A program made the translations under genes and the position numbers. This document shows positions 1 to 6,076 of a DNA stretch of 12,733 nucleotides, piece by piece. Within the stretch, counting starts at the first letter, position 1. Every line of letters begins with the position of its first letter. This stretch comes from an uncultured Arcobacter sp. (GTDB lineage Bacteria; Campylobacterota; Campylobacteria; Campylobacterales; Arcobacteraceae), in NCBI GenBank assembly GCA_913062735.1, contig CAJXWI010000022.1, positions 1 to 12,733 of the forward strand, given 5' to 3'. The notes beneath the pieces are model-generated. The model was not told the DNA's origin and searched no databases. It saw nothing but the letters and a program-made list of their open reading frames with translations.

Positions 1-290
1 TCGAGAGTACCTTCTTCAATTTTCTTCTGTTCTACCTCTTCTACAGGGGCAGGATCTATTGATTCTTCCAGGTCTGCCGAGGAAAGATTGATAGTAGAAT
101 TCTCTTCTTCGACCATGTCTTCTGTAGAAAGCTCAATAGTTGTTTCAGTGGATTCAACAGAAACGTCTAAGTCAACCGGAGTTAGGTTGATAGTTTCAAC
201 AATGGAGTTAGGTGGTTTTTCTGCAAGTAAATCGTTAACTTTTTTTATAATGTCTTCTGATTTAAAAGGTTTTGAAATGTATTGGATCAT
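1..290 (-). CDS. Partial protein: receiver-domain C-terminal end plus acidic tail
   Basis: The minus frame is open from the ATG at 290 to the window edge (96 residues, continuing beyond). Residues 1-24 (M-I-Q-Y-I-S-K-P-F-K-S-E-D-I-I-K-K-V-N) match the end of a CheY-like receiver domain: the conserved Lys-Pro-Phe after strand 5, then helix 5. The preceding ~100 receiver residues, including the phospho-acceptor Asp, are missing. An in-frame TAA lies at 302-300, three codons before the ATG, and no good ribosome-binding site is seen. The rest is acidic and Ser/Thr/Val-rich, with three loose repeats (T-I-N-L-T-P, T-I-E-L-S-T, T-I-N-L-S-S). Codons here (CTG, GCC, TCG, CCG) are somewhat more G+C-rich than in the genes to the right. 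I infer a chromosomal response-regulator-like gene that lost its 5' end, but a short element gene is possible. Confidence 0.55.
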   Translation of the reverse strand, partial: MIQYISKPFKSEDIIKKVNDLLAEKPPNSIVETINLTPVDLDVSVESTETTIELSTEDMVEEENSTINLSSADLEESIDPAPVEEVEQKKIEEGTL

Positions 291-399
291 CTTTTTAACT
301 TAGTAAATTTTTTATAAATAAATATAGATCTTTTAATAATTTGTATTTTATAAATATTAAATTACTATTTTAGGATAATATTAATATTAGGAAAAGCTA

Positions 400-1182
400 A
401 TGCGAGATTGGGATACAAGAATAAATACTCTTAAATCTGATATTCAAGCTGCTCGTGAAAAATATGTTATTCCTTTCATGAAAGCTCAACCTAAACCTGC
501 TCCACCTCAAAAAGAAGTTTCTCAAACTCCTTCTCAAACTCCTGAAGAAAATAAAGTTGAAACTAAACCAGAAGAAACAACTTCTGAAAAAGTTACATCA
601 GTGACAAAAAAGCCTGCAGCTAAAAAACCTGTAGCTAAAAAAACAACAAAGAAAACAACTGTAAAGAAAGCACCTACTAAAGAAACATCTAATAAACCAA
701 CTGTGAAAATTAGTGCAGAACTTCAAAAGAAGATTGACTTTCTGATGAAAAATCCAACTGCAAATTTCGAAACAGAAATGGATGAGACACTTAGAAAGAA
801 AATGAGTTTCTTGAAAAATAATCCAGATGCCCATATTGTTATCTACAGTGATAATGAAAGAGGAAGTGCTTCAAATTTAATTTATTCAAATATTGGAACA
901 ATTGACACTGCCAGAATATATATCAACGATGTCTTAAATTTCAAAGCTGAGGTTAAAGACCATGATACATTTATGAAAGAGTATACAGTGTATTCAAAGA
1001 ATAATTTTGAACTAATGAATTTATTAAAAACAGTATCTGCAAGTTCAATTGAAATGCTTAAACAACTTAAGAAACCTTACATTATCAAAAGTGGAATGTT
1101 GAGATCAAAAGTTGAAGGTAATGATATTAGAAGAGATAAAAGAAAACAACCAACAACAAAAAAAGTCGAGGTAAAAAAGTAA
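400..1182 (+). CDS. Unrecognised Lys/Ala/Thr-rich protein, possibly DNA-binding
   Basis: This 260-residue protein starts at an ATG preceded by AGGAAAA with good spacing. Residues 1-30 look helical. Residues 31-65 are a Pro/Gln/Glu/Thr linker, and residues 70-94 are a histone-H1-like Lys/Ala/Pro/Thr stretch with repeated K-K-P-x-A-K-K units. Residues 103-235 look globular, and the last 20 residues are strongly basic. Two short repeats, K-K-I-D-F-L-M-K-N-P (110-119) and K-K-M-S-F-L-K-N-N-P (133-142), are 23 residues apart. I recognise no family. The basic linker resembles that of the RecT-like protein at 3181-4488, which suggests both act on nucleic acid; this is inference. The gene stands alone: a divergent gene lies to its left and 430 bases without a gene lie to its right. 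Confidence 0.8.
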   Translation: MRDWDTRINTLKSDIQAAREKYVIPFMKAQPKPAPPQKEVSQTPSQTPEENKVETKPEETTSEKVTSVTKKPAAKKPVAKKTTKKTTVKKAPTKETSNKPTVKISAELQKKIDFLMKNPTANFETEMDETLRKKMSFLKNNPDAHIVIYSDNERGSASNLIYSNIGTIDTARIYINDVLNFKAEVKDHDTFMKEYTVYSKNNFELMNLLKTVSASSIEMLKQLKKPYIIKSGMLRSKVEGNDIRRDKRKQPTTKKVEVKK

Positions 1183-1224
1183 TAAAGAAAAAAGATAATT
1201 TATAAGACAGTCGAAAAGGGGGAG

Positions 1225-1335
1225 CAGGATATTTAATATCTTGCAAGATATAGTCCACTCTATACAGAGATGTATAGCAGTGTGATTTTTAAAATTACAC
1301 GGGTGAAGCATTGCGAGCTTCGCTGAATAACAAGG
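1225..1335 (+). ncRNA. Group I intron, 3' half only (P8, P7 3' strand, P9 domain)
   Basis: The run AAGATATAGTCC (1245-1256) is the classic J8/7-P7 3' strand ('S element') of group I introns, closely like the end of the phage T4 td intron. The flanks fit the expected order. An 8-bp P8 hairpin (1225-1232 with 1236-1243) lies just before it. A P9 hairpin just after it (1260-1266 with 1271-1277) is closed by the GNRA loop GAGA. A 9-bp P9.1-like hairpin (1280-1288 with 1292-1300) and a P9.2-like one (1305-1309 with 1317-1321) follow. The 5' half (P1 to P6 and a good P7 5' strand) is not found. Only about 40 bases separate P8 from the upstream gene, and the sole nearby partner is GAC at 1206-1208. 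It is therefore probably a remnant. The 3' end given is approximate. Confidence 0.6.
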
Positions 1336-1615
1336 AAAAATAGTCTATGACTGTTCAAAGCCGACAATTGGTTTAAATTTTAAACTAATGGCTTTGTGGT
1401 CATTACTTAACTTTACACTCCTTATTGTCGTTTTTGAAGAGTTTTACTCTATTCAGATTTTAATCTTCGGATTAAATTAGTGAGAACTTACATTTGTATT
1501 TATACACTTGTCACACTATGGATTTGGATTCTACTTGAGTTATCAAGAATTCTTCAATCAATTGATGTTTTACATCAACAAACGCTCATGCGTAAATGAC
1601 AACAAAGGATAAACC
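1336..1615 (+). promoter_or_regulatory. Hairpin-rich leader upstream of the SSB gene
   Basis: No reading frame of useful length is present. Four hairpins can be drawn: a long one (1356-1362 with 1390-1396, plus inner pairs 1368-1374 with 1382-1388); a 7-bp stem with the stable C(UUCG)G loop (1459-1465 with 1470-1476); a 7-bp stem (1562-1568 with 1572-1578); and a 4-bp stem (1582-1585 with 1590-1593). None is followed by a clear T-run, so they are not convincing terminators. The SSB ribosome-binding site AAAGGA lies at 1604-1609. The promoter of the SSB gene is probably here, but I cannot place it with confidence. Confidence 0.4.
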
Positions 1616-2464
1616 ATGTCAAAAATTACATTAGTAGGAAAAATTTGTACACCAGTAGTAGCCGTAACAGTAGGTCAAAATAACACAAACGTTAAAAAGT
1701 TTGTAGTTCAAGTGTCTTCAGGTGGAAGCACAGGAAACAACCCAAGAGTTGATAATCAAAATAATAGTAACGTGAAAAATTCATTTTTTTCAATTATGGC
1801 TTTCGGAAAAATTTCTGAAAATGCTTTTGCAAAAGGCCAAACTATTCAAATTGATGGACGATTGGAAATTTCTGAGTTTCAAATGGATTCAACAAAGCCT
1901 CCTAAACAAGCTGCAATCGTTACACCAGAACACGTAACAATGCTTCAAGGAAACATTGCACATTACGCAAAAGCGTATAACATGCTTGGAAATTTAGTAT
2001 CTTCTGATGCTGAAGTTTACAACGCTACTAGTATGAACATTTATAGCCAAAAAATCGCTATCAATAAAAGAGTCGGAGAAAATGATTATCCATCATTTTA
2101 CAAAATCAAATTCTTTGGAGATAGAGGAGAAAAGCTATTTAGCAAACAACTTTTAAATAAAATAAAAGTTAAAAAAGTCTTAGTTGACGGTACGATTTCT
2201 GCGACTTATACAGACAAAGAGAAAAACGGTCAACCCATAACTTACTTTAATTGTGAAATTAACGTAAATGACTTTCAAATTGCTCAATTCAGTGCTAATG
2301 ATGGACAACAAAATCAAGGTGGGAACTTTGGTAATAAACAACAAAGTGGATTTGGACAACAGGGCAAAGATTTTGCATCAGGTAACTCTGAACAAAATAT
2401 TGCTGCTGAACAAATTCCAGAAATTAACATTGACGAAATTGATGAAGACCAAATTCCATTCTAG
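1616..2464 (+). CDS. ssb: Single-stranded DNA-binding protein with two OB folds
   Basis: This 282-residue protein is much longer than a usual bacterial SSB (about 150-180). Residues 1-110 form one OB fold, with the SSB-like run M-A-F-G-K-I-S-E and K-G-Q-T-I-Q-I-D-G-R-L. Residues 118-222 look like a second OB fold, with F-Y-K-I-K-F-F-G and V-L-V-D-G-T-I. Residues 225-260 are a Gln/Gly/Asn-rich linker. The chain ends D-E-D-Q-I-P-F, the acidic tip with terminal Ile-Pro-Phe through which SSBs recruit partner proteins. Two OB folds per chain recall Deinococcus SSB, which acts as a dimer. It should coat single-stranded DNA during element replication or recombination. AAAGGA at 1604-1609 supports the start. 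A separate structured leader precedes it, so it may be expressed independently of its neighbours. Confidence 0.88.
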   Translation: MSKITLVGKICTPVVAVTVGQNNTNVKKFVVQVSSGGSTGNNPRVDNQNNSNVKNSFFSIMAFGKISENAFAKGQTIQIDGRLEISEFQMDSTKPPKQAAIVTPEHVTMLQGNIAHYAKAYNMLGNLVSSDAEVYNATSMNIYSQKIAINKRVGENDYPSFYKIKFFGDRGEKLFSKQLLNKIKVKKVLVDGTISATYTDKEKNGQPITYFNCEINVNDFQIAQFSANDGQQNQGGNFGNKQQSGFGQQGKDFASGNSEQNIAAEQIPEINIDEIDEDQIPF

Positions 2465-2486
2465 GAACTTCTTGTTGCAATAATTG

Positions 2487-2543
2487 CTAACCCTAAAGGG
2501 ATGTAACTATCCCTTGTGGATAGCTCCCTTTTTATTAAAAAGG
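2487..2543 (+). promoter_or_regulatory. Structured leader element, copy A
   Basis: The outer helix pairs CTAACC (2487-2492) with GGATAG (2518-2523), with one A-A mismatch. The inner helix pairs AAGGGATG (2496-2503) with TATCCCTT (2508-2515) around a TAAC loop. It is followed by CCTTTTT (2527-2533), which pairs perfectly with AAAAAGG (2537-2543), the probable ribosome-binding site of the gene starting at 2551. The layout is shared with the copies at 3112, 8383 and 10462. Confidence 0.55.
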
Positions 2544-2550
2544 TACTCAT

Positions 2551-2835
2551 ATGCTATTAGAAATTTATACAATATCTATAGTTTCAATTGTCTTCTTAAT
2601 TACATTTCTCTTATTGCATAAAATAGGCTTTACAAGCTATATTCACGAAGAACTATATACTAACCCAATAATATCAAAGGTTGTTAAAATAACTGGCGGT
2701 GTCTTATACATGGTTGGCGGTTCTTTACTTGCAGCAGTAGTTTATACATACTTAACAAACGATGAATTTGAATTATTCACAGTTATCGTTTCAGTTGTAT
2801 TTATTACTTATGGAGAAATTTTAAAAGAAGTTTAA
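2551..2835 (+). CDS. Small membrane protein with three predicted transmembrane segments
   Basis: I do not recognise this 94-residue protein. Hydrophobic segments lie at about residues 5-23, 48-68 and 73-90, with a charged loop (I-H-E-E-L) between the first two. It begins 7 bases after AAAAAGG, which can be hidden in the hairpin of leader copy A. The next gene starts 19 bases downstream, so the two are probably co-transcribed. Small membrane proteins of this kind in mobile elements include holins, entry-exclusion and superinfection-immunity proteins; nothing in the sequence picks one of these. Confidence 0.75.
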   Translation: MLLEIYTISIVSIVFLITFLLLHKIGFTSYIHEELYTNPIISKVVKITGGVLYMVGGSLLAAVVYTYLTNDEFELFTVIVSVVFITYGEILKEV

Positions 2836-2854
2836 AAACAGGAAAGGATCAGTT

Positions 2855-2956
2855 ATGGAAGCTCTACATATAGTGACAGGTATATTTATATTTGTATTAA
2901 CAGTTTTAGTTATCAGTAAATACGATAGCCCAAAAGCTACAGCAAATATTAGTTAA
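2855..2956 (+). CDS. 33-residue single-span membrane peptide
   Basis: The ATG at 2855 follows a strong ribosome-binding site (AGGAAAGGA, 2840-2848). Residues 3-20 are a hydrophobic span, followed by S-K-Y-D-S-P-K and a polar tail. Its closest visible relative is the convergent 31-residue peptide on the other strand (3048-2953): T-V-L-V-I-S-K-Y-D-S-P-K against T-L-L-V-V-A-K-F-D-S-S-K, with Met-Glu-Ala or Met-Val-Glu-Ala at the start. The two genes overlap tail to tail by 4 bases, sharing the TTAA at their stop codons. Function is unknown. Confidence 0.6.
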   Translation: MEALHIVTGIFIFVLTVLVISKYDSPKATANIS

Positions 2957-3048
2957 TGCTTAGAAGTATGTTTCTTAGATGAATCAAACTTTGCTACTAC
3001 TAAAAGAGTAGATGCGAATAGAACAGTAATTACAATGGCTTCAACCAT
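2953..3048 (-). CDS. 31-residue membrane peptide, paralogue of its convergent neighbour
   Basis: The start codon at 3048 is preceded by AAGGAAG and by an extended -10 promoter, so this short frame has its own expression signals on the minus strand. Residues 4-19 are hydrophobic and are followed by A-K-F-D-S-S-K-K and a His/Lys tail. It resembles the 33-residue peptide encoded convergently at 2855-2956, both along the span and in the K-[YF]-D-S-x-K motif. Apart from the fragment at 1-290, it is the only minus-strand gene I can support here. It could be part of a small regulatory or membrane-active pair; a type I toxin is possible but lacks the usual family motifs. Confidence 0.6.
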   Translation of the reverse strand: MVEAIVITVLFASTLLVVAKFDSSKKHTSKH

Positions 3049-3068
3049 GGTACTTCCTTTTTATTTGT

Positions 3069-3077
3069 ATTATATCA
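3069..3077 (-). promoter_or_regulatory. Extended -10 promoter for the 31-residue peptide gene
   Basis: Read on the minus strand, these bases are TGATATAAT: a perfect TATAAT with the TGN extension. They lie about 20 bases before the start codon at 3048, which leaves room for the AAGGAAG ribosome-binding site. No good -35 hexamer is seen, which is common for extended -10 promoters. A perfect 5-bp inverted repeat (3094-3098 with 3102-3106) lies just upstream of it and could be an operator. Confidence 0.5.
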
Positions 3078-3111
3078 TAAAACAATTATCGTTGCTCATT
3101 CTGAGCTTATC

Positions 3112-3175
3112 ATCCAAAAGGGATATATTCTATTCCTTGGGGATAGCTCTGTATTTCTTTTTTCTTGAGAGGAAA
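3112..3175 (+). promoter_or_regulatory. Structured leader element, copy B
   Basis: The outer helix pairs ATCC (3112-3115) with GGAT (3141-3144). The inner helix pairs AAGGGATA (3118-3125) with TATTCCTT (3131-3138), including one G-T pair, around a TATTC loop. GCTCT follows (3146-3150), and its CTCT can pair with AGAG (3168-3171) in the ribosome-binding site GAGAGGA of the RecT-like gene. An alternative pairing is ATTTC (3153-3157) with GAAAT (3172-3176). It has the same order of parts as the other three copies, with a weaker outer helix. Confidence 0.5.
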
Positions 3176-3180
3176 TAAAA

Positions 3181-4488
3181 ATGAAAAATTTAACAACTAC
3201 TAGCCAATACGACTTTACACCTACTAACTTCGAACAACTTGAGCGATTTTGCAACTTTGTTTCTGGTTCTTCTATGGTCCCAAAGGATTATATAAACAAA
3301 CCAGGTAATGTATTAGTTGCAGTTCAAATGGGTTCCGAGTTAGGACTTAAACCAATGCAAGCCTTACAAAATATCAGTGTTATTAACGGTAGACCTTCAG
3401 TATGGGGAGATGCATTATTAGCACTAGTTAAAAATCATCCAATTTGCGAAAGCATTGAAGAGACTTTTAATGAAGATAAAACAATTGCTACTTGTACGGT
3501 TAAAAGAAAAGGAGACAGTAAACCTGTATCAAGACAATTTAGTATGCAAGATGCAGCTAAGGCAGGTTTACTAGGAAAAGACAATTGGAAAAAATATCCT
3601 ACACGAATGTTACAGTTACGAGCACGAGCATGGGCATTAAGAGATGTTTTTCCTGATATCTTATGCGGAATGCAAGTGGCTGAAGAACAACAAGATAAGG
3701 AATATGAACAAATATCTGAAATCAATATAGATGATATCAATGCTACTTTAAAACCATTAAACCTTTCTACTTTTAAAAAAGATGGAAGACTAATTGTAAG
3801 TGGAAACACATACAATAGAAGTGACATACTTAAAAAACTTGGATTCACTTATGAAGACAAGAAATGGTTTATTGATGCACCTATAGACTTAACAAATGAT
3901 TCTCAAGCAGAAGTTGAAGAAGCAAAATCAGAACAAGTTTCTGAAGCTGTTATTAAAACACCTGTTGAAACTAAGAAAATTACCAAAAAAGCAAAGACTA
4001 CAGTTAAGAAAACAGAAGTAAAGACTGAAGAAGTTAAAGAAGCTGTAAAAGCTAAAGTGACTAAAACGGAAACAAAACCTGTTGAAACAACTAAAGTTGA
4101 AACGCCCAAAGATGAACCTAAAGAAGATGCAAAAAGCACAGCTAAAACTGTTGCTCAAGAACCAGTAGATGTTCCAACCGTCAATAATATTGATGAATTG
4201 AAACAATACGTTTTAGGACTTGGATTTGAATTTGATTTAGACTTGGAAGGCCTTCAAAAATGGATGGTTTTACGAAAATCTGGCGATATCAAAAAACATG
4301 AAATGAAATTGAGAGCTGTTGGTTTTGCCAATTACGATCATCGAGGTGTAGCTTCAAACATTACAGATTTACTTGCAAAAGTAACAAAGTCTGAACCTGT
4401 TGTTGTTGAAACTATCGTTGAAGAAATAACTGTTGAACCTGTTAACAATGACATTAATGTTGATGATGACGATATCGCTTTTGGTTAA
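3181..4488 (+). CDS. RecT-like single-strand annealing protein with SSB-like tail
   Basis: Residues 15-170 of this 435-residue protein match a RecT-type family common in phages. Landmarks are G-S-E-L-G-L-K-P-M-Q-A-L-Q-N-I (51-65), I-N-G-R-P-S-V-W-G-D (69-77), A-K-A-G-L-L-G (126-132) and Y-P-T-R-M-L-Q-L-R-A-R-A-W-A-L-R-D (139-154). Such proteins anneal complementary strands and work with a partner nuclease, here probably the product of 5085-6035. Residues 192-235 look like a small added domain (G-N-T-Y-N-R-S-D-I-L-K-K-L-G-F). Residues 240-330 are a Lys/Glu/Thr/Val linker and residues 335-400 a third folded region. The end is acidic, N-V-D-D-D-D-I-A-F-G, much like an SSB tip. The usual family length is near 200-300, so the C-terminal half is an extension. 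Leader copy B precedes it. Confidence 0.75.
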   Translation: MKNLTTTSQYDFTPTNFEQLERFCNFVSGSSMVPKDYINKPGNVLVAVQMGSELGLKPMQALQNISVINGRPSVWGDALLALVKNHPICESIEETFNEDKTIATCTVKRKGDSKPVSRQFSMQDAAKAGLLGKDNWKKYPTRMLQLRARAWALRDVFPDILCGMQVAEEQQDKEYEQISEINIDDINATLKPLNLSTFKKDGRLIVSGNTYNRSDILKKLGFTYEDKKWFIDAPIDLTNDSQAEVEEAKSEQVSEAVIKTPVETKKITKKAKTTVKKTEVKTEEVKEAVKAKVTKTETKPVETTKVETPKDEPKEDAKSTAKTVAQEPVDVPTVNNIDELKQYVLGLGFEFDLDLEGLQKWMVLRKSGDIKKHEMKLRAVGFANYDHRGVASNITDLLAKVTKSEPVVVETIVEEITVEPVNNDINVDDDDIAFG

Positions 4489-4501
4489 TTAACAACTTCT
4501 A

Positions 4502-4529
4502 CCATTGTGTGATTTTATATCCACAATGG
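4502..4529 (+). promoter_or_regulatory. Hairpin between the RecT-like gene and the next gene
   Basis: CCATTGTG (4502-4509) pairs perfectly with CACAATGG (4522-4529) around a 12-base loop. A short second stem, TTCT (4540-4543) with AGAA (4548-4551), may fold over the ribosome-binding site AGGAG of the gene at 4555. No T-run follows, so a terminator is unlikely. The arrangement of hairpin, then a partner of the ribosome-binding site, echoes the other leaders in this window although the sequence differs. Confidence 0.4.
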
Positions 4530-4554
4530 CTTGAAGCTATTCTTAGGAGAACTT

Positions 4555-4881
4555 ATGAAAATAACACTTAAAGAACTGTTTACTCGGTTCTTAATCGACT
4601 ATATACATGTCGATTTGAAAATCAATAATGATTTTAATGGACTAAAAACTGATACATCAATAAATTCAAGTACAGGCAAATTCACCCTCAGTAAAAAATC
4701 TTTGTGTATTACACATTGGTTCAATACACATGATGGTGGAGAAGCAGTTAAAGAGTTTAAAGAATACAGAATAGTTCGTAAAAATGGAAACATATTAATC
4801 AATACTGGATATGAAGGTATTAACGAAGAGACAGTAGTGAAAATGCTTTGTAAAAATGAGCCATTAGTAGTTACTAACTAA
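4555..4881 (+). CDS. Unrecognised 108-residue protein
   Basis: The start chosen is the ATG at 4555, preceded by AGGAG at the right spacing; an in-frame TTG 24 bases upstream has no such site. No signal peptide or membrane span is visible. The N-terminal third is rich in Lys/Leu/Phe. A central Ser/Thr-rich stretch with a short H-W-F-N-T-H-D-G-G-E run is followed by a basic/hydrophobic C-terminus. I recognise no family. It lies between the annealing protein and the nuclease, so it may be a small accessory of the recombination genes; this is position only. Confidence 0.65.
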   Translation: MKITLKELFTRFLIDYIHVDLKINNDFNGLKTDTSINSSTGKFTLSKKSLCITHWFNTHDGGEAVKEFKEYRIVRKNGNILINTGYEGINEETVVKMLCKNEPLVVTN

Positions 4882-4906
4882 TTAAAAAAACAAAAGAGAG
4901 AACCAC

Positions 4907-5092
4907 ATGAAACATATATTAATAATTATACTGGCACTTATTGTGATAGCAGTATTTTTACCAAATACGGTAATTAGTACGTTTGAAAACGGAGCAGAAA
5001 ACGCAATCTTCAGTGCATTGTTAACAGTTGCAGCAATCGTTGTAATTACACAAAGTATATCATCTAGATTTGAAGGAGTAAGTCATGAGTAA
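4907..5092 (+). CDS. Small membrane protein with two predicted spans
   Basis: This 61-residue protein has hydrophobic segments at about residues 3-18 and 32-50, with a short loop (S-T-F-E-N-G-A-E-N) and a charged end. The context AGAGAGAACCAC directly precedes the ATG, the same as before the genes at 8474 and 10556, although no leader hairpin of that family is present here. Its last codons overlap the start of the nuclease gene by 8 bases (ATGAGTAA), suggesting translational coupling. Size and topology would fit a holin or an exclusion protein, but no motif decides. Confidence 0.65.
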   Translation: MKHILIIILALIVIAVFLPNTVISTFENGAENAIFSALLTVAAIVVITQSISSRFEGVSHE

Positions 5093-6035
5093 TAAACCAA
5101 CTTTTGAAGAGTTTATCGTGACTAACTTGCAAGAAACATTAAAACAAGAATCTTTTGATTCTTTAGGTGATAGAAGTAAATACATTGGTGCATCAGATGT
5201 TGGCGGTTGTCCATATAAGACTATTAAGTCCAAACTGGAAAAACCTGAAGTGAGCTTTGAACAATCAATCATTTTTCAACGTGGACATATTGCTGAAGAT
5301 TTAGTAGCAAAAATGCTAACAGGTCAAAAGTATGACAGACAAGTTGAATTAAAAGGTGATTTGGATGAGTTTCCGTTGATTGCACATTTAGATTTTCTCA
5401 TTAGAGGAAAAAATAGAAGTGTAGTTATTGAAGCTAAAACAGTATCTTCCACAGTAGATGAACCTTATGAAGCTTGGATATTACAAGTGCAATTCCAAAT
5501 GGGTTTGTTATATCAAGATGTAGATGAAGATCATAAAATTGAAGCTTATGTTGTTGCTATAGATGTTAACACTGGTTGGCATAAAGTATTCAAAATAGAA
5601 TTCAATGATGAATTATTTATGATGGCGATTAACAAAGCATCTCATTTAATTGAATGTTTAACGCAAGGTGCAGAACCAAAAGCAGTAATTCAAAATTATT
5701 GTGGAACGTGTCCTTTCATTATGGAATGTCCAAAACAAGGTAAATTTGCCAAAGAGATGCCAGAAGATATCAAAAAAGATTTAATTGATATTAAACAACA
5801 CAAACTTGAAGCAAAAGAAAATAAAAAGAAAGAATCTAAAGTGAAAGATTATCTAATTAATTCAGGACTTGAAAAAGTTAAGCTTGACGAAGATGGTGTT
5901 AATCCAGAAGTAATGGTTTCATTAAAAGAAATTAGTACCAATAGATTTAATACTGCTAAATTCAAAATTGAGCACCCTGCATTAGCAGATGACTTCATGA
6001 AAGAATCTTCTTCTCATAAACTAACCATTTCATAA
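5085..6035 (+). CDS. Cas4/RecB-like PD-(D/E)XK nuclease with Fe-S cluster cysteines
   Basis: This 316-residue protein shows the motif order of Cas4/RecB-type exonucleases: G-H-I-A-E (67-71), H-L-D (101-103), I-E-A-K (115-118, the E-x-K catalytic pair) and a Gln-rich helix Q-V-Q-F-Q (134-138). Cys42 together with C-x2-C-x5-C (Cys206, Cys209, Cys215) matches the four cysteines that hold a 4Fe-4S cluster in Cas4 and AddB. Residues 220-260 are very Lys-rich. No CRISPR array or other cas gene is present, so an adaptation role is unlikely. Next to SSB and a RecT-like protein it most likely resects DNA ends to give the single strand used for annealing, as lambda Exo does for Bet. AAGGAG before the ATG supports the start, which overlaps the upstream gene. 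Confidence 0.8.
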   Translation: MSNKPTFEEFIVTNLQETLKQESFDSLGDRSKYIGASDVGGCPYKTIKSKLEKPEVSFEQSIIFQRGHIAEDLVAKMLTGQKYDRQVELKGDLDEFPLIAHLDFLIRGKNRSVVIEAKTVSSTVDEPYEAWILQVQFQMGLLYQDVDEDHKIEAYVVAIDVNTGWHKVFKIEFNDELFMMAINKASHLIECLTQGAEPKAVIQNYCGTCPFIMECPKQGKFAKEMPEDIKKDLIDIKQHKLEAKENKKKESKVKDYLINSGLEKVKLDEDGVNPEVMVSLKEISTNRFNTAKFKIEHPALADDFMKESSSHKLTIS

Positions 6036-6076
6036 ATTTATGGAGAGGTTAAAACTACTATCAAAAGGAGTAAAAA

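Noticed and set aside
88..303. Plus-strand frame of 71 codons at the left edge.
   Set aside because: Ser/Thr-rich shadow of the minus-strand receiver-like gene, without a ribosome-binding site.
1336..1615. tRNA or other standard RNA gene in the gap before the SSB gene.
   Set aside because: No T-loop motif (GTTCRA) or cloverleaf could be drawn. Only isolated hairpins are present.
2268..2483. Second plus-strand frame inside the 3' end of the SSB gene.
   Set aside because: It lies in the repetitive Gln/Gly linker coding region, out of frame, with no ribosome-binding site.
2855..3048. Classic type I toxin-antitoxin pair.
   Set aside because: Both strands encode similar peptides rather than a peptide and an antisense RNA, and neither matches Fst, Ldr, Hok or TxpA motifs that I know.
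3435..3848. Long minus-strand frame opposite the RecT-like gene.
   Set aside because: It is the mirror of a well-supported coding region, has no ribosome-binding site and no recognisable protein character. The same applies to the minus frames at 598-834, 3903-4206, 6094-6411, 9154-9513 and 10615-10860.
4531..4554. TTG start giving a 116-residue protein.
   Set aside because: The ATG at 4555 has AGGAG at the right distance. The TTG has no ribosome-binding site and lies partly in a hairpin region.
5085..6035. Cas4-like nuclease as a sign of a CRISPR-Cas locus.
   Set aside because: No repeat-spacer array and no other cas gene are present. The neighbours are recombination and replication genes.
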